A DNA stretch of 64,000 bases from an uncultured Christensenella sp. (GCA_910577055.1 CAJTKX010000002.1:186001-250000), one strand, 5' to 3'; counted from the first letter of the stretch, positions 8,723 through 17,249 are shown. The notes: generated by a model from the sequence alone, not told the origin. Made by a program: numbers and translations.

Positions 8723-9460
8723 CTAAATTGCGAAAACGTGTTTACCGATTGTGGTAACCGTCTTTCTTGAAAATATCCAACTGCTTGTCGCTACCGCGGG
8801 GTTGTAGTAGTAAATGCAACCGTAGGTAGGGTCCCAGCCGTTCAACGCGTCTTGCGCTGCGTTCTTCGCGGTGTTGTCGGGTTCGAGGTTAATCTGCCCG
8901 TCGGTTACCGCGGTGAACGCGTCCTTTTGATAGATGACGCCCGCAACCGTATTGGGGAACGCCGAAGATTTGACTCTGTTCAAAATTACCGCGCCTACCG
9001 CAACTTGACCCGTGTAGCTTTCGCCGCGCGCCTCTGCGTAGATGCACTTTGCCAAAAGGTACAAGTCCGAGCTGGTGTAGTTCGAGTTTGACGAGCTTGA
9101 AGAGCCTTGGTTTTCCAATACCTTAACGCTGTCGTTCATGCCTAGCGCCGCAAAAGTAGATTTGCCGGCAATGCCGTCCGCAACAAGTCCGTTTTTCTGT
9201 TGGAAGTACTTAACCGCTTTCACCGTCTGCGCGCCGTAGATGCCGTCCACCGCGCCCGAATAGTAGCCCCATTGTTTTAAACGTCTTTGTAATTCTTTTA
9301 CTTCGCCGCCCGTCGCACCCTGCTTTAATACCGCAGTCTGAACGAAGGGAGACACGGCAAAGTCGTTATCGCTTGTGTGTCCCGTGTTGAATACCGCGCC
9401 CACCGTTGCAACTGCTGCAATCGCAACCGATGCCGCGCACATTCTAAGTGCTTTTTTCAT
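8723..9460 (-). CDS. sleB: Spore cortex-lytic enzyme SleB
   Basis: 245 residues: signal peptide (1-25), peptidoglycan-binding domain 1 (about 47-107, GEVKELQRRLKQWGYYSGAVDGIYG), a serine-rich linker, and a cell-wall hydrolase 2 domain (about 130-245) with the catalytic glutamate in YAEARGE. SleB is a lytic transglycosylase that degrades cortex muramic-lactam peptidoglycan during germination. Made in the forespore in relatives, usually under SigG; I could not see a convincing SigG promoter. AAGGAGGAATA precedes the ATG. Operon with the ypeB-like gene. Confidence 0.93.
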   Translation of the reverse strand: MKKALRMCAASVAIAAVATVGAVFNTGHTSDNDFAVSPFVQTAVLKQGATGGEVKELQRRLKQWGYYSGAVDGIYGAQTVKAVKYFQQKNGLVADGIAGKSTFAALGMNDSVKVLENQGSSSSSNSNYTSSDLYLLAKCIYAEARGESYTGQVAVGAVILNRVKSSAFPNTVAGVIYQKDAFTAVTDGQINLEPDNTAKNAAQDALNGWDPTYGCIYYYNPAVATSSWIFSRKTVTTIGKHVFAI

Positions 9461-9583
9461 TATTCCTCCTTGCTCTGCCTCGCGCCGAGCGACTTATGTG
9501 TAAGATGAGGGTTTCCCCCGCCTTTGCAATTATTATGAATAAGTTGAAAAAATTTATGCGGAAAAATAAAACACAAAAACGCC

Positions 9584-9609
9584 GCCCGCGGACAAGCTTG
9601 TCCGCGGGC
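9584..9609 (-). terminator. Terminator of spoIIR
   Basis: Perfect 26-base palindrome centred on AAGCTT, with arms GCCCGCGGACAAG. The minus-strand exit is GTTTTTGTGTTTTATTTTT. Confidence 0.85.
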
Positions 9610-9618
9610 TGCTATACG

Positions 9619-10149
9619 TTAACCTTTAAACTTATCTATTATATCCTTTATTATCGAACGGTACTCAACGTCGGTCGTTGCCGAGGTGAAACACAGAGGC
9701 GGATAAATTACACACCACCAATTATCGCCCGTGCCCGTGCCAAGTTCGACTATTAACGCGTCGTAAACGCCGCTTTCAAGCGTCAAATCGCCGTACACGC
9801 GGGTGGGGAACTCTTCTTGCCGTATCTGCGCGCGAGAGGTGTAATCGAAGCCGTGCGCTTTAAGCGTTTTGTCGCACACCTCTTCTATGCCGTCCAAAAT
9901 TCCGCCTATAACTTCCATTGCCGCGGGCTTGTCTACGCACTGCGTTACGAAAGGGGTTATGTATTTTACTACTTCATCCTTTACTAAATATTTAATATTT
10001 TGGTCGATTTGGTCGTTGGAGTTAGCTCGAACGTGAATTCTCAAATAATCGTTTTCGGCTTGGGCGGTTTCGGCAGTGCCGCACCCCAAATACACCGCCG
10101 CGCATATTATAGCCGCCAAAATCAACCCGACTGCAATAAACTTTTTCAT
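9619..10149 (-). CDS. spoIIR: Stage II sporulation protein R
   Basis: 176 residues with an N-terminal signal or membrane segment (1-24) and the SpoIIR core starting at LRIHVRANSNDQIDQNIKYLVKDEV, the family hallmark. SpoIIR is secreted from the forespore and triggers SpoIIGA to process pro-SigE in the mother cell. Length is a little short of the usual 200-250, with a trimmed C-terminus. It sits next to sleB and ypeB but has its own terminator. Confidence 0.92.
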   Translation of the reverse strand: MKKFIAVGLILAAIICAAVYLGCGTAETAQAENDYLRIHVRANSNDQIDQNIKYLVKDEVVKYITPFVTQCVDKPAAMEVIGGILDGIEEVCDKTLKAHGFDYTSRAQIRQEEFPTRVYGDLTLESGVYDALIVELGTGTGDNWWCVIYPPLCFTSATTDVEYRSIIKDIIDKFKG

Positions 10150-10256
10150 AAAACACCTCTTAAAAACGTTTACAAAGCGTTTATTGCCGCAAATGATTTA
10201 ATTTATACAGTCATTAAAAAAAATCTTTACGGAAAATCCGCAAAGACATTAGAAAA

Positions 10257-11021
10257 CTATTTATACGTTGACTTTCTTCGGTTGTATCGAACCGCAAAAA
10301 TGACCGCTCCTAAAATTATAAGTAATAAAGAAATAAACTGTGCGGGGGAAAGAGGAAGTCCTACCCCGCCCCTATCGTCGTTTCGGAAAAATTCTATGAA
10401 TGTTCTTCCCGCTCCGTACAAAATAAGGTAGATGGGGAACCCGTCTTTTTTAACGTACAGAAAAAGAAACAGAAAAATCGCCGCAAGATATGCAGCTTCA
10501 TAAAGTTGCGTAGGGTGTACGGCAACAAACCCGCCATAATAATTATAGGAAGGAGAATTTTGCGGAAAGACTACGCCCAAAAAGCTGTTAGTAGGGCTAC
10601 CGAAACAGCAACCGCCGAGAAAACAGCCTATTCTTCCGAAAAAATGCCCCGCGGGTATGCAAGGCGCAAGGTCGCATAGCCGTTCGTAAATGCTTACCAA
10701 TCGTTTACGTTTCAATAAAATTATCAATGAAAAAACTGCCAAAGCGGTTAATGCTCCGCCGTAAAACGTTGCGTCTTGTAAAACGAATTTGCCCGTTTTT
10801 GTCATTTTAAACAGACTGTCTGCCAACACGGAAGCGGGAAGAGCCACTCCCAAAGAAATCACAAATACCGACAGAACGAACAAATTTTCGTCTGCCGCCC
10901 TTTTATGCCGCTTAAAAGTGAGCAGCATAAACAGCAAAAAACAGACGGTTACACACAAAACCATCAAAATCGAATATGGGTATAACGTAATTTTTTCGAA
11001 TGGTACAATTTTGTCCGCCAT
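10257..11021 (-). CDS. lgt: Prolipoprotein diacylglyceryl transferase
   Basis: 254 residues with six or seven membrane segments. Seen: the phosphatidylglycerol-binding stretch GRIGCFLGGCCFGSPT, the HPTQLYEA motif and the C-terminal GAGRTFIEFFRND. Lgt attaches diacylglycerol to lipobox cysteines, the first step for lipoproteins such as the repeat protein at 5.4-6.6 kb. The GCCFG form replaces the GNF(I/L)NxE seen in E. coli Lgt and is common in Firmicutes paralogues, so it may be a second, specialised copy. An ATG start is present with no obvious Shine-Dalgarno. Confidence 0.88.
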   Translation of the reverse strand: MADKIVPFEKITLYPYSILMVLCVTVCFLLFMLLTFKRHKRAADENLFVLSVFVISLGVALPASVLADSLFKMTKTGKFVLQDATFYGGALTALAVFSLIILLKRKRLVSIYERLCDLAPCIPAGHFFGRIGCFLGGCCFGSPTNSFLGVVFPQNSPSYNYYGGFVAVHPTQLYEAAYLAAIFLFLFLYVKKDGFPIYLILYGAGRTFIEFFRNDDRGGVGLPLSPAQFISLLLIILGAVIFAVRYNRRKSTYK

Positions 11022-11024
11022 TTC

Positions 11025-11114
11025 TTATTCCGCAGGCTTTCTTCTTGAAAATACCGTTGCAACGATGAGAAGAACGACTGAAACTGCGGCGAAATAGTAA
11101 AAATGGTTTCCGAT
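11025..11114 (-). pseudogene. Remnant of a C-terminal membrane anchor
   Basis: Directly upstream of lgt a 29-codon open frame with no start codon encodes a membrane helix followed by a basic tail (FYYFAAVSVVLLIVATVF, then SRRKPAE and stop). It resembles the end of a membrane-anchored surface protein. Nothing upstream continues the frame. Confidence 0.4.
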
Positions 11115-11174
11115 TTATCCGACGAACAAAAAGACGCGCTTTTGATTTTTCTTAGAGCAATTCAAAACAAATAA
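11103..11174 (+). pseudogene. Possible tail of a lost XRE-type regulator
   Basis: A 23-codon ORF (LSDEQKDALLIFLRAIQNK) resembling the last helix of many small XRE regulators. It is too short to be functional alone and overlaps the previous remnant on the other strand. The rest of this roughly 330-base interval holds only the tRNA promoter. Confidence 0.25.
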
Positions 11175-11310
11175 AGGGCGGCGATTGTTTAAAACAACTC
11201 TGCATATCATAAAATATTTTTTCGGCATACAATATATAGTGGTTGGAAATACGGACACAACCAATGCGGTAAAAAATTTATAAATTTATCTAAATTCCGC
11301 AAAAAAACGC

Positions 11311-11339
11311 TTGATTTTTATATTTTTATTTGTTATATT
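11311..11339 (+). promoter_or_regulatory. Promoter of the tRNA operon
   Basis: TTGATT (11311-11316), a 17-base spacer, TATATT (11334-11339), 12 bases before the first tRNA base. Confidence 0.65.
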
Positions 11340-11351
11340 AATTAAGCGTTT

Positions 11352-11427
11352 GGGAGCTTAGCTCAGTTGGGAGAGCAACTGCCCTACAAGCAGTGGGTCA
11401 CAGGTTCGAGCCCTGTAGCTCCCACCA
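11352..11427 (+). tRNA. tRNA-Val(UAC)
   Basis: Complete cloverleaf with acceptor GGGAGCT/AGCTCCC, anticodon stem ACTGC/GCAGT with loop CCTACAA (anticodon TAC), T-loop TTCGAGC, and encoded CCA. Confidence 0.97.
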
Positions 11428-11449
11428 ACGAAAATAGTGCGGCAATTAT

Positions 11450-11524
11450 GCGGGAGTGGCTCAGTGGTAGAGCGTCACCTTGCCAAGGTGAATGTCGCGG
11501 GTTCGAATCTCGTCTCCCGCTCCA
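11450..11524 (+). tRNA. tRNA-Gly(GCC)
   Basis: Acceptor GCGGGAG/CTCCCGC, with one imperfect pair, loop TTGCCAA (anticodon GCC), T-loop TTCGAAT, encoded CCA. Second gene of the operon. Confidence 0.97.
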
Positions 11525-11549
11525 TCAAAGCCGCACTATTTTTTTATAA

Positions 11550-11624
<75 letters not shown>

Positions 11625-11627
11625 AAA

Positions 11628-11643
11628 ACACAATATATTGTGT
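11628..11643. promoter_or_regulatory. Perfect 16-bp AT palindrome at attL, NrdR-box-like
   Basis: ACACAATATATTGTGT lies just inside the element. It is identical to the NrdR-box consensus and closely related to the boxes before nrdD at 60.9-61.07 kb. A near copy lies at 54613-54629 beside the tRNA-Arg element. Here it probably belongs to the recombination region or to a short terminator. Confidence 0.5.
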
Positions 11644-11710
11644 TGATTTCAGCCCTGTATCTACAAGATATGGGGTTGATTTTTTAGTTTTAATTCAAAA
11701 CTAACACCTT

Positions 11711-11738
11711 TTGGGGAGCAATTTGGGGAGTAGAATTT
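11711..11738 (+). repeat. Left arm-type integrase sites
   Basis: Two tandem copies of TTGGGGAG(C/T)A at 11711 and 11723, the second extended to TTGGGGAGTAGAATTT. The matching pair at the right end is at 26090-26116. Tandem repeats inside both ends are typical arm sites for tyrosine recombinases. Confidence 0.75.
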
Positions 11739-11746
11739 AACTCTCG

Positions 11747-11776
11747 GTTTTGTCGCCAAGACGATGGCGACAAAAC
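11747..11776. repeat. 12-bp inverted repeat near attL
   Basis: GTTTTGTCGCCA and TGGCGACAAAAC with a six-base loop. No T tract follows on either strand, so it does not look like a plain terminator. The rest of 11777-11941 has smaller inverted repeats (for example GCGCAA-rich arms at 11886-11911) and no gene. Confidence 0.6.
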
Positions 11777-11941
11777 GCTACGAATTCAGGGCGTTGCCCT
11801 CTTTGCAAAATATTTAAATGCCCACAATTTTGAAATTTTGCAAATTCACCTACTGAGGCGATAAATCGCAAATTGGGTTGCGCTGGCGCAAAAGCGTGGT
11901 TTTGCTTGCGCCGTGAATTATTTTTAAATAGTTTCGCGAAT

Positions 11942-13162
11942 TCAGGCTACCACAAAATTTACTTTATCCATTTCATTTTTCATAAACTCGTCACTGTAAT
12001 GCACGTAGGTTTTTCCGACAAGCCGTTCGGGACTGTCGCCCATCCACAGTTCAACAACTTCTCTTTTTACCTTTTCATCGCAGACAGAAGCGAAAGTGTG
12101 GCGAAGCTGATAGGGGATAATTCCATCGGGCAACGCTTTTTTCATAATGTCAAGTGTTCTATCGTACGAAAGCGGCGATTTGAGCGGAGAGTTAAAATCG
12201 AATAAATTTTGCGCCTGACGGGGAATAGGTATCTTTTTGTATGCCTTCTTTCCGTTTTTTCTTTTACGGTTTCTGCAAATAAGGAAGCCGTTTTCAAAGT
12301 GCGATTCTTCGTCAATCTCGCAGGGGCGGAGTCCGAAAAAATACATTGCATAAGCAAAATTTCTTATTTTATCGAAAAGCGGGGCTTGCAGGTTTGTTAA
12401 AAAAGTTTTAATCTGTTCGTCCGTCAACCTGTCTCTGCTTTCACGCTCGGCGCGCTTGAACGGTATCATTTCAACAGGATTGTATGTAATAATGCCGCTT
12501 GCCTTCGCATACTTGAAAATACTGTTAAAGATTATCCGCATATCCTCGTATTTGCGTGGAGTGTCAAGCGCGTTCATCAGCTCGTCTATATCCGAAGTAC
12601 GGATTGACTTAATCGGTTTGTCCTTAAATCTTTGAGGAATAAATCTTCTTATCTGACTTTCGTAGCCTTTCCAAGTATCTTCCGCAACCTTGCCGTGCTT
12701 GTATCTTACCCATTCGTCTGTGATGTACCCGAAACTAAATTTGTTTTTCGCTATCACGTCGGGTGGAGGAAGGTTTTGCGTCGCTTCGATAAACAACGCT
12801 TTTGCCGTTTTCAGCTCTTTGTTGGATACGGCGATATCGTATCCGTTTCTGCGGTAACGGATTTCATAAAAGCTTCCGTGTTTACCGCTGGGGCGCTCGA
12901 TTATATGAGCCGCCATACCGTTTGCTATAAATTCTCTTTTAAATGTTTTCGACATACTTTCAATTTCCTTTTTTGTGAATTTGATTTTTGCCGATGATGT
13001 TTTTTTGCCGTTGTTTCTATTCCCGATAAGTTCGTTGACGACGTCGCAAGTTATTGTATCCGCCGCCGATTGTAGCATAAGCTGTACCGCCTTGTCGCGC
13101 CTTTCTCTATCGGGAATATCCTTTAAAATTTCCGTTATTTCCTGTAATTGTTTATAAGTCAT
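11942..13162 (-). CDS. int: Tyrosine integrase of the tRNA-Cys element
   Basis: 406 residues with a core-binding (SAM-like) domain (about 150-230) and a catalytic domain (about 240-400). Catalytic residues seen: the Arg in FGLRPCE, the LRHTF box, the tryptophan and Tyr of WMGDSP...TYVHYSDE. It cuts and rejoins DNA at the tRNA-Cys attachment site. It sits at the left end reading toward attL, as integrases next to their own att site commonly do. The ATG has AAGGAGGATA upstream. Confidence 0.93.
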   Translation of the reverse strand: MTYKQLQEITEILKDIPDRERRDKAVQLMLQSAADTITCDVVNELIGNRNNGKKTSSAKIKFTKKEIESMSKTFKREFIANGMAAHIIERPSGKHGSFYEIRYRRNGYDIAVSNKELKTAKALFIEATQNLPPPDVIAKNKFSFGYITDEWVRYKHGKVAEDTWKGYESQIRRFIPQRFKDKPIKSIRTSDIDELMNALDTPRKYEDMRIIFNSIFKYAKASGIITYNPVEMIPFKRAERESRDRLTDEQIKTFLTNLQAPLFDKIRNFAYAMYFFGLRPCEIDEESHFENGFLICRNRKRKNGKKAYKKIPIPRQAQNLFDFNSPLKSPLSYDRTLDIMKKALPDGIIPYQLRHTFASVCDEKVKREVVELWMGDSPERLVGKTYVHYSDEFMKNEMDKVNFVVA

Positions 13163-13249
13163 TATCCTCCTTATTGAATAGTGGGTTCCATTATACCCTA
13201 ATTATTCGTAAAATTCAAGTAGTATTTTATAGAATTTTTTAAAATTGGA

Positions 13250-13280
13250 GAGCGGCGGAACCGTCAATGTCCCGCCGCTC
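13250..13280 (-). terminator. Terminator of the mobilisation gene
   Basis: GAGCGGCGG pairs with CCGCCGCTC. The minus-strand exit is CCAATTTTAAAAAATTC, 20 bases after the mob stop. Confidence 0.7.
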
Positions 13281-13300
13281 GTGCAAGTCTATATTCAATT

Positions 13301-14251
13301 TTAAAATTTAAAGTTGTTATTTGATTTCGGTTTCGGTGTGGGGTGAATAAGTTGTTTATAGGCTTCGGGATTTTCCCTTTGCAGTTTTGCAAGTAATTCC
13401 ATAGCACGGTTGCCTTTGGCTGCATTTTCTGCCGCCGAATCAGCTTTCTTTGCATATCGTAATGCTTCGTCCATAGAAACATCCAAACGCTTTGTCAAAT
13501 CTTCATTCTCTTTCTTTGTTTTAATTGCTTCCGCCGTTGCCGCTATCGCTTGCTTTTTCAGCCCGCCGGGCGTCCACGCATAGTTGCCTCTTTTCGCTTG
13601 TTCCAACGCTTCTTGGTATGGCTTGTTTTCTGCTTGCAATTTTTCTGCCTGTTGTTCGGCTTCTTCTACAATTTTTTGTGCCTTGAATTCCGAAGCGGTC
13701 ATGTGCTTTGCTCCGCTTTTAAATTTTCCTCTTTCCAGCCCCCATTTTTTACCCACCTTTTCGTAAAACTCCGTTTGTAATTCGGACAGCTTCTTTCTGT
13801 CGTATAAATCTTTGGAACAGAGTTTACCGTTAGTTATAGGTACAAGATTCAGATGAAGATGAGGTGTTGTTTCGTCTTTGTGGACAACAGCACTTATGAT
13901 GTTTTCCGCACCGTATTTGTTCGCAAAGAACTTAACACAATCCTTAAAAAATTCTTTCTCTGCCGCAAGCGGCAGTTCCGTAAAAAACTCTTTGTCCGAA
14001 GTCAATACAAAAGAATTCATATAAATGGCGTCTGACCTTAGCTTACGTTTTAAAGTCAGAGTTGCTATTCTGGCATTTATGAACTCCAAATACGTCGGCG
14101 GTGGTGTTACCAAGTGATAATTGCGGTTTGTGCGACTGCTGTCGATTTGCGGATTACCCGCTTTGTAGTTTTCGTCTCTTTCGTTCTCTTCTTCGACAGG
14201 TGATACTTCCCGCCGCTTATATTTTTCCATATGACATACTATGTAACTCAA
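13301..14251 (-). CDS. mob: MobV-family relaxase (plasmid recombination/mobilisation protein)
   Basis: 316 residues from a TTG start at 14251 (MSYIVCHMEKYKRREV). I prefer this start because AGGAGG lies just upstream and MobV proteins normally begin with this MSYAIVRxxK motif. Seen: the N-terminal NERDENYKAGNPQID region, a HxDETTPHLHL metal-binding histidine cluster (the HxDExxPHxH signature), and a coiled-coil C-terminus. It nicks oriT and pilots single-stranded DNA during conjugation driven by a helper. It is a little shorter than plasmid Mob proteins (about 400-500). Confidence 0.9.
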   Translation of the reverse strand: MSYIVCHMEKYKRREVSPVEEENERDENYKAGNPQIDSSRTNRNYHLVTPPPTYLEFINARIATLTLKRKLRSDAIYMNSFVLTSDKEFFTELPLAAEKEFFKDCVKFFANKYGAENIISAVVHKDETTPHLHLNLVPITNGKLCSKDLYDRKKLSELQTEFYEKVGKKWGLERGKFKSGAKHMTASEFKAQKIVEEAEQQAEKLQAENKPYQEALEQAKRGNYAWTPGGLKKQAIAATAEAIKTKKENEDLTKRLDVSMDEALRYAKKADSAAENAAKGNRAMELLAKLQRENPEAYKQLIHPTPKPKSNNNFKF

Positions 14252-14275
14252 TTTTTTCCTCCTTTTAATTTCAAT

Positions 14276-14298
14276 TAAGTGTAGGCTCACTACACTTA
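14276..14298. other. oriT: Candidate origin of transfer (oriT)
   Basis: Inverted repeat TAAGTGTAG / CTACACTTA with a five-base loop, 24 bases before the relaxase start. The minus strand reads TAGTGAG at the repeat, close to the TAGTGTG nick site of the pMV158/MobV group. Position and structure fit; the nick site is inference. Confidence 0.65.
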
Positions 14299-14389
14299 GT
14301 TTCGCTTCGCTACATAAGTTCCGTTCGTCCTGCGGAGCTTTATCCACTGAAAATCTTCATAAAATCATCTCCTTTAAAGGGCAAAGAAA

Positions 14390-14417
14390 AAGGCGGCAGC
14401 ATTAAAGCTGTCGCCTT
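14390..14417 (-). terminator. Hairpin with minus-strand T tract, no gene upstream
   Basis: An 11-bp stem (AAGGCGGCAGC / GCTGTCGCCTT, one G-T pair) with exit TTTTTCTTT on the minus strand. It lies between the divergent mob and sigma-like genes and would end a minus-strand transcript of about 100 bases, possibly a small RNA. Apart from it, oriT and the -10 box below, 14252-14541 holds nothing I recognise. Confidence 0.5.
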
Positions 14418-14529
14418 GATACAATTATCCCTTCATATAAATAGATAAAATTTTTACCAAAAATTTCAGGGAATTTAATATTTCTTAAAAATTTTTTATA
14501 TATGACTATATCTGTCCTATATGCTGTGT

Positions 14530-14535
14530 TATAAT
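14530..14535 (+). promoter_or_regulatory. -10 box of the sigma-like gene
   Basis: TATAAT seven bases before the ATG at 14542. An in-frame ATG at 14521 lies upstream of this box, so it cannot be the start if the box is used. The leader would be very short. Confidence 0.5.
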
Positions 14536-14541
14536 AAATTT

Positions 14542-15693
14542 ATGAATGATGAGTATTACAGGGATGAACCGATTTATAAAATAAGACCGTCCAACGTAAA
14601 AACAAAGTTAAAGCCGATGTTCAAAATAGAAAACGGCTACTTTTCTCCATACCTTTTAAACGCAAAGCCTGTTCCTGCAAGCAAGGAAGATTATTATAAA
14701 TACTTCTATATGGAAAGCTATCACACTGTTGAAAAGCGTAAAGTTGGTGGTAAGGCACAAAACGTTACTGTGCTTCATTCACTCAAGAAATACGTTGAAG
14801 TTACTTTTGAGCAATGGGAGAAGTTGCGTTTTTTTGATTTAAAAGATTATGAAGCAGCTCGCGATGAATACGAAGGAACCGAATACGACGTCCACAAAAA
14901 TAACAGGGATTACAATGTTTATGATTTTATGTTGCAACAATGGGACAACCATAATCACGAACAATTTTGGATCAACGCCTTTGATTTGGAAAGAGTTTTA
15001 AATAAACTATCGGACGAAGATTTGAATATTTACTTAATGCGCAAAGAGCATCGCTTAAAGCAAAAACAAATTGCTGCTATGCTTGGTAAATCAGAAGCGC
15101 ACATTACACGCCGGATGAAAGTTATCGAAGATAATATCGAGTATGATATGCTCGACGACGGTGAACGTACAGAAACGCAAATCAAAGCGGAATTAGAATA
15201 CCGTAAATATCTGCGGTCAGGCAAGACAGAAAGTTTTGTTGACGTGTATGTCTATGACTTTCTTTTAGCGTTTCCGCAGGAAGTTCTGTTACGCTATTTG
15301 TTCGTCTTTCGCGGACAACAATATCTAATACGTTTTTGCTTTCTGTGGGTTTACGAATACTTTGTCTTAAAGGACAAGCCTATGTTTAAAGCAAGAGAAG
15401 TTTTGGGCAAGTACAGCTATCAAATCTATAAGAAGTATATAGCTAATAAACACCTTTGGTCTAAACAGCTATTTATTGCAGTTGAGTTAGAGTTACAACG
15501 TTTACTCAAACGTTATGGCATAAAGGACAGCAAGCCCAACGAAAAGTTTATAACGACAGTACAAAAATTGGCGATGGCTCGCGGTTTGACCGTAGCCGAA
15601 TATCGCGATAAAATTCTATTTCCACATGGTAAAGAAAAGATAATCAAACGCTTTGAACAGTATTACAAACTCAGGGATAAAGCTAAAAAGTAA
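14542..15693 (+). CDS. Sigma-70-region-4-like protein of the element, function unknown
   Basis: 383 residues. About 160-205 is a sigma region 4-type helix-turn-helix (LNIYLMRKEHRLKQKQIAAMLGKSEAHITRRMKVI). The N-terminus is rich in Tyr, Lys and Asp. The C-terminus is basic and aromatic, with LLRYLFVFRGQQYLIRFCFLWVYEYF as a hydrophobic stretch. It could be an element regulator, an excision activator or a replication initiator; only the HTH can be supported. It is divergent from mob across the oriT region, so control of mobilisation is a reasonable guess. Confidence 0.7.
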   Translation: MNDEYYRDEPIYKIRPSNVKTKLKPMFKIENGYFSPYLLNAKPVPASKEDYYKYFYMESYHTVEKRKVGGKAQNVTVLHSLKKYVEVTFEQWEKLRFFDLKDYEAARDEYEGTEYDVHKNNRDYNVYDFMLQQWDNHNHEQFWINAFDLERVLNKLSDEDLNIYLMRKEHRLKQKQIAAMLGKSEAHITRRMKVIEDNIEYDMLDDGERTETQIKAELEYRKYLRSGKTESFVDVYVYDFLLAFPQEVLLRYLFVFRGQQYLIRFCFLWVYEYFVLKDKPMFKAREVLGKYSYQIYKKYIANKHLWSKQLFIAVELELQRLLKRYGIKDSKPNEKFITTVQKLAMARGLTVAEYRDKILFPHGKEKIIKRFEQYYKLRDKAKK

Positions 15694-15769
15694 ATTGATA
15701 ATAATTTTTTGCACAAAACTATTGATTTACTCCTAAAAGTAGTGTATAATGCAACTTGTTGGAGCAAAT

Positions 15770-16354
15770 ATGATTTTATCGCAGGAAGATTTAAAAATTA
15801 AATATAAAGAATATTCCGACGTTAAAGGTAAGATAAGGCGCGAAGTTGCGGTAGGCAATCTCATTCCGCTGATGCGCGGGCTGTATGAAACGGACGCAAC
15901 AGTTTCGGGGAAATATCTTGCTGGGCATATCTACGGTCCCTCTTATCTTTCCTTCGATTATGCGCTTTCGGTCCATTCGCTCATTCCAGAAACGGTTTTC
16001 AACACCTTCACTTCGGCAACATTCAAAAAGTCAAAGACGAAAACCTATCAAAACCAATTCGGCACGTTCATTTATAAGGACGTGCCCGAAGCGGTTTATT
16101 CTCTCGGCATACTGATTAAGGAAGAGGGCAGCAACACCTATTTGATAGCCACGCCCGAAAAGGCGCTTTGCGACAAGCTCTATTCACTTCCGCCCGTAAA
16201 CACAATTAAAGGATTGCGCTCGCTTTTGTTTGAAGATTTAAGAATTGACGAGAGCGAATTTCGGAAGTTAAACACAGACGAACTTTGCGAGCTGGCGCCG
16301 TTATATAAATCAACCACGTTGAACAAGCTTGTCAAGTTGATAAGGAGACAGTAA
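15770..16354 (+). CDS. abiEi: AbiEi-family antitoxin / regulator
   Basis: 194 residues. An N-terminal winged-helix region (LKIKYKEYSDVKGKIRREVAVGNLIPLMRGLYE) and the AbiEi core (SYLSFDYALSVHSLIPE; LIATPEKALCDKLYSL). AbiEi represses its own promoter and counteracts AbiEii in type IV toxin-antitoxin phage-abortive systems. I chose the ATG at 15770 because GGAG lies at 15761-15764, while the in-frame ATG at 15749 overlaps a TATAATG -10 box. Stop and next start overlap (TAATG), so the pair is translationally coupled. Confidence 0.88.
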   Translation: MILSQEDLKIKYKEYSDVKGKIRREVAVGNLIPLMRGLYETDATVSGKYLAGHIYGPSYLSFDYALSVHSLIPETVFNTFTSATFKKSKTKTYQNQFGTFIYKDVPEAVYSLGILIKEEGSNTYLIATPEKALCDKLYSLPPVNTIKGLRSLLFEDLRIDESEFRKLNTDELCELAPLYKSTTLNKLVKLIRRQ

Positions 16355-17217
16355 TGCAAACAGTTTTAAGCCAAATGCTTGAAAAGTACAAAATTAACAA
16401 TATCGACGACGAAAAGAACGCGTTGAAGGAAGTCATACAGGAAGTTGCGCTCTGTGGACTTTCCCGTGCTGGCTTTTTTAAGGACGCGGCTTTTTACGGC
16501 GGAACGGCGCTACGTATCTTTTACGGGTTAGACCGTTTTTCCGAGGATTTGGATTTTTCGCTGATGGCGCCCAATCCAGACTTTAACCTTCAAAAATACT
16601 TTTCCGTGCTTGAAAAAGAAATCAATTCTCTGGGTTTGCATTTTACGGTTGAAGAAAAGGAAAAGTCGGCGGATTCCAACGTGAAATCGGCATTTTTAAA
16701 GGGCAACACGAAGGAACATATTTTAACCTTTTATAACGATGTCGAGGATTTAAAAAATATCAATCCGCGTGAGGTTATAAAGATTAAGTTCGAAGTAGAT
16801 ACAAACCCTCCTGCCCACGCAACGTTTGAAAACAAGTACAGGCTTCTGCCCTATCCCTATCAGGTAAAAATGTACGACTTGCCGTCGCTGTTTGCGGGCA
16901 AGATCCACGCAGTCATTTGCAGGGCTTGGGGCAACCGTGTTAAGGGCAGAGATTTGTACGACTACGTGTTCTATCTCGCAAAGGAAGCGCCCGTCAATCT
17001 ACCTCACTTAAAGGCAAGGTTGGTCGATTCGGGTTTCATTGAAAACGATTTTGACTTAACGCGTGAAAGCCTTATAGATATACTGAATAAGCGATTTGCA
17101 GAAATTGACTTTGAACAGGCAAAGCTGGACGTAATACCGTTTATAAAAGACAAATCCTCGCTTGATTTATGGAGCGTCGAGTTCTTTTCAGATATAACGA
17201 AGGGGATAAGAATTTAA
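16354..17217 (+). CDS. abiEii: AbiEii-family nucleotidyltransferase toxin
   Basis: 287 residues of the DUF1814/AbiEii fold. Seen: the nucleotidyltransferase motif GGTALRIFYGLDRFSEDLDFSL (about 50-70) and a second acidic or basic motif KIKFEVDTNPP. In the known family this enzyme modifies tRNA or other targets with a nucleotide and stops growth during infection. It overlaps abiEi by one base. The type III modification gene begins 32 bases later, so all five downstream genes may share the transcript. Confidence 0.9.
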   Translation: MQTVLSQMLEKYKINNIDDEKNALKEVIQEVALCGLSRAGFFKDAAFYGGTALRIFYGLDRFSEDLDFSLMAPNPDFNLQKYFSVLEKEINSLGLHFTVEEKEKSADSNVKSAFLKGNTKEHILTFYNDVEDLKNINPREVIKIKFEVDTNPPAHATFENKYRLLPYPYQVKMYDLPSLFAGKIHAVICRAWGNRVKGRDLYDYVFYLAKEAPVNLPHLKARLVDSGFIENDFDLTRESLIDILNKRFAEIDFEQAKLDVIPFIKDKSSLDLWSVEFFSDITKGIRI

Positions 17218-17249
17218 AATGAGTAGAGAAAATTTAAAAGAGGTTAATT

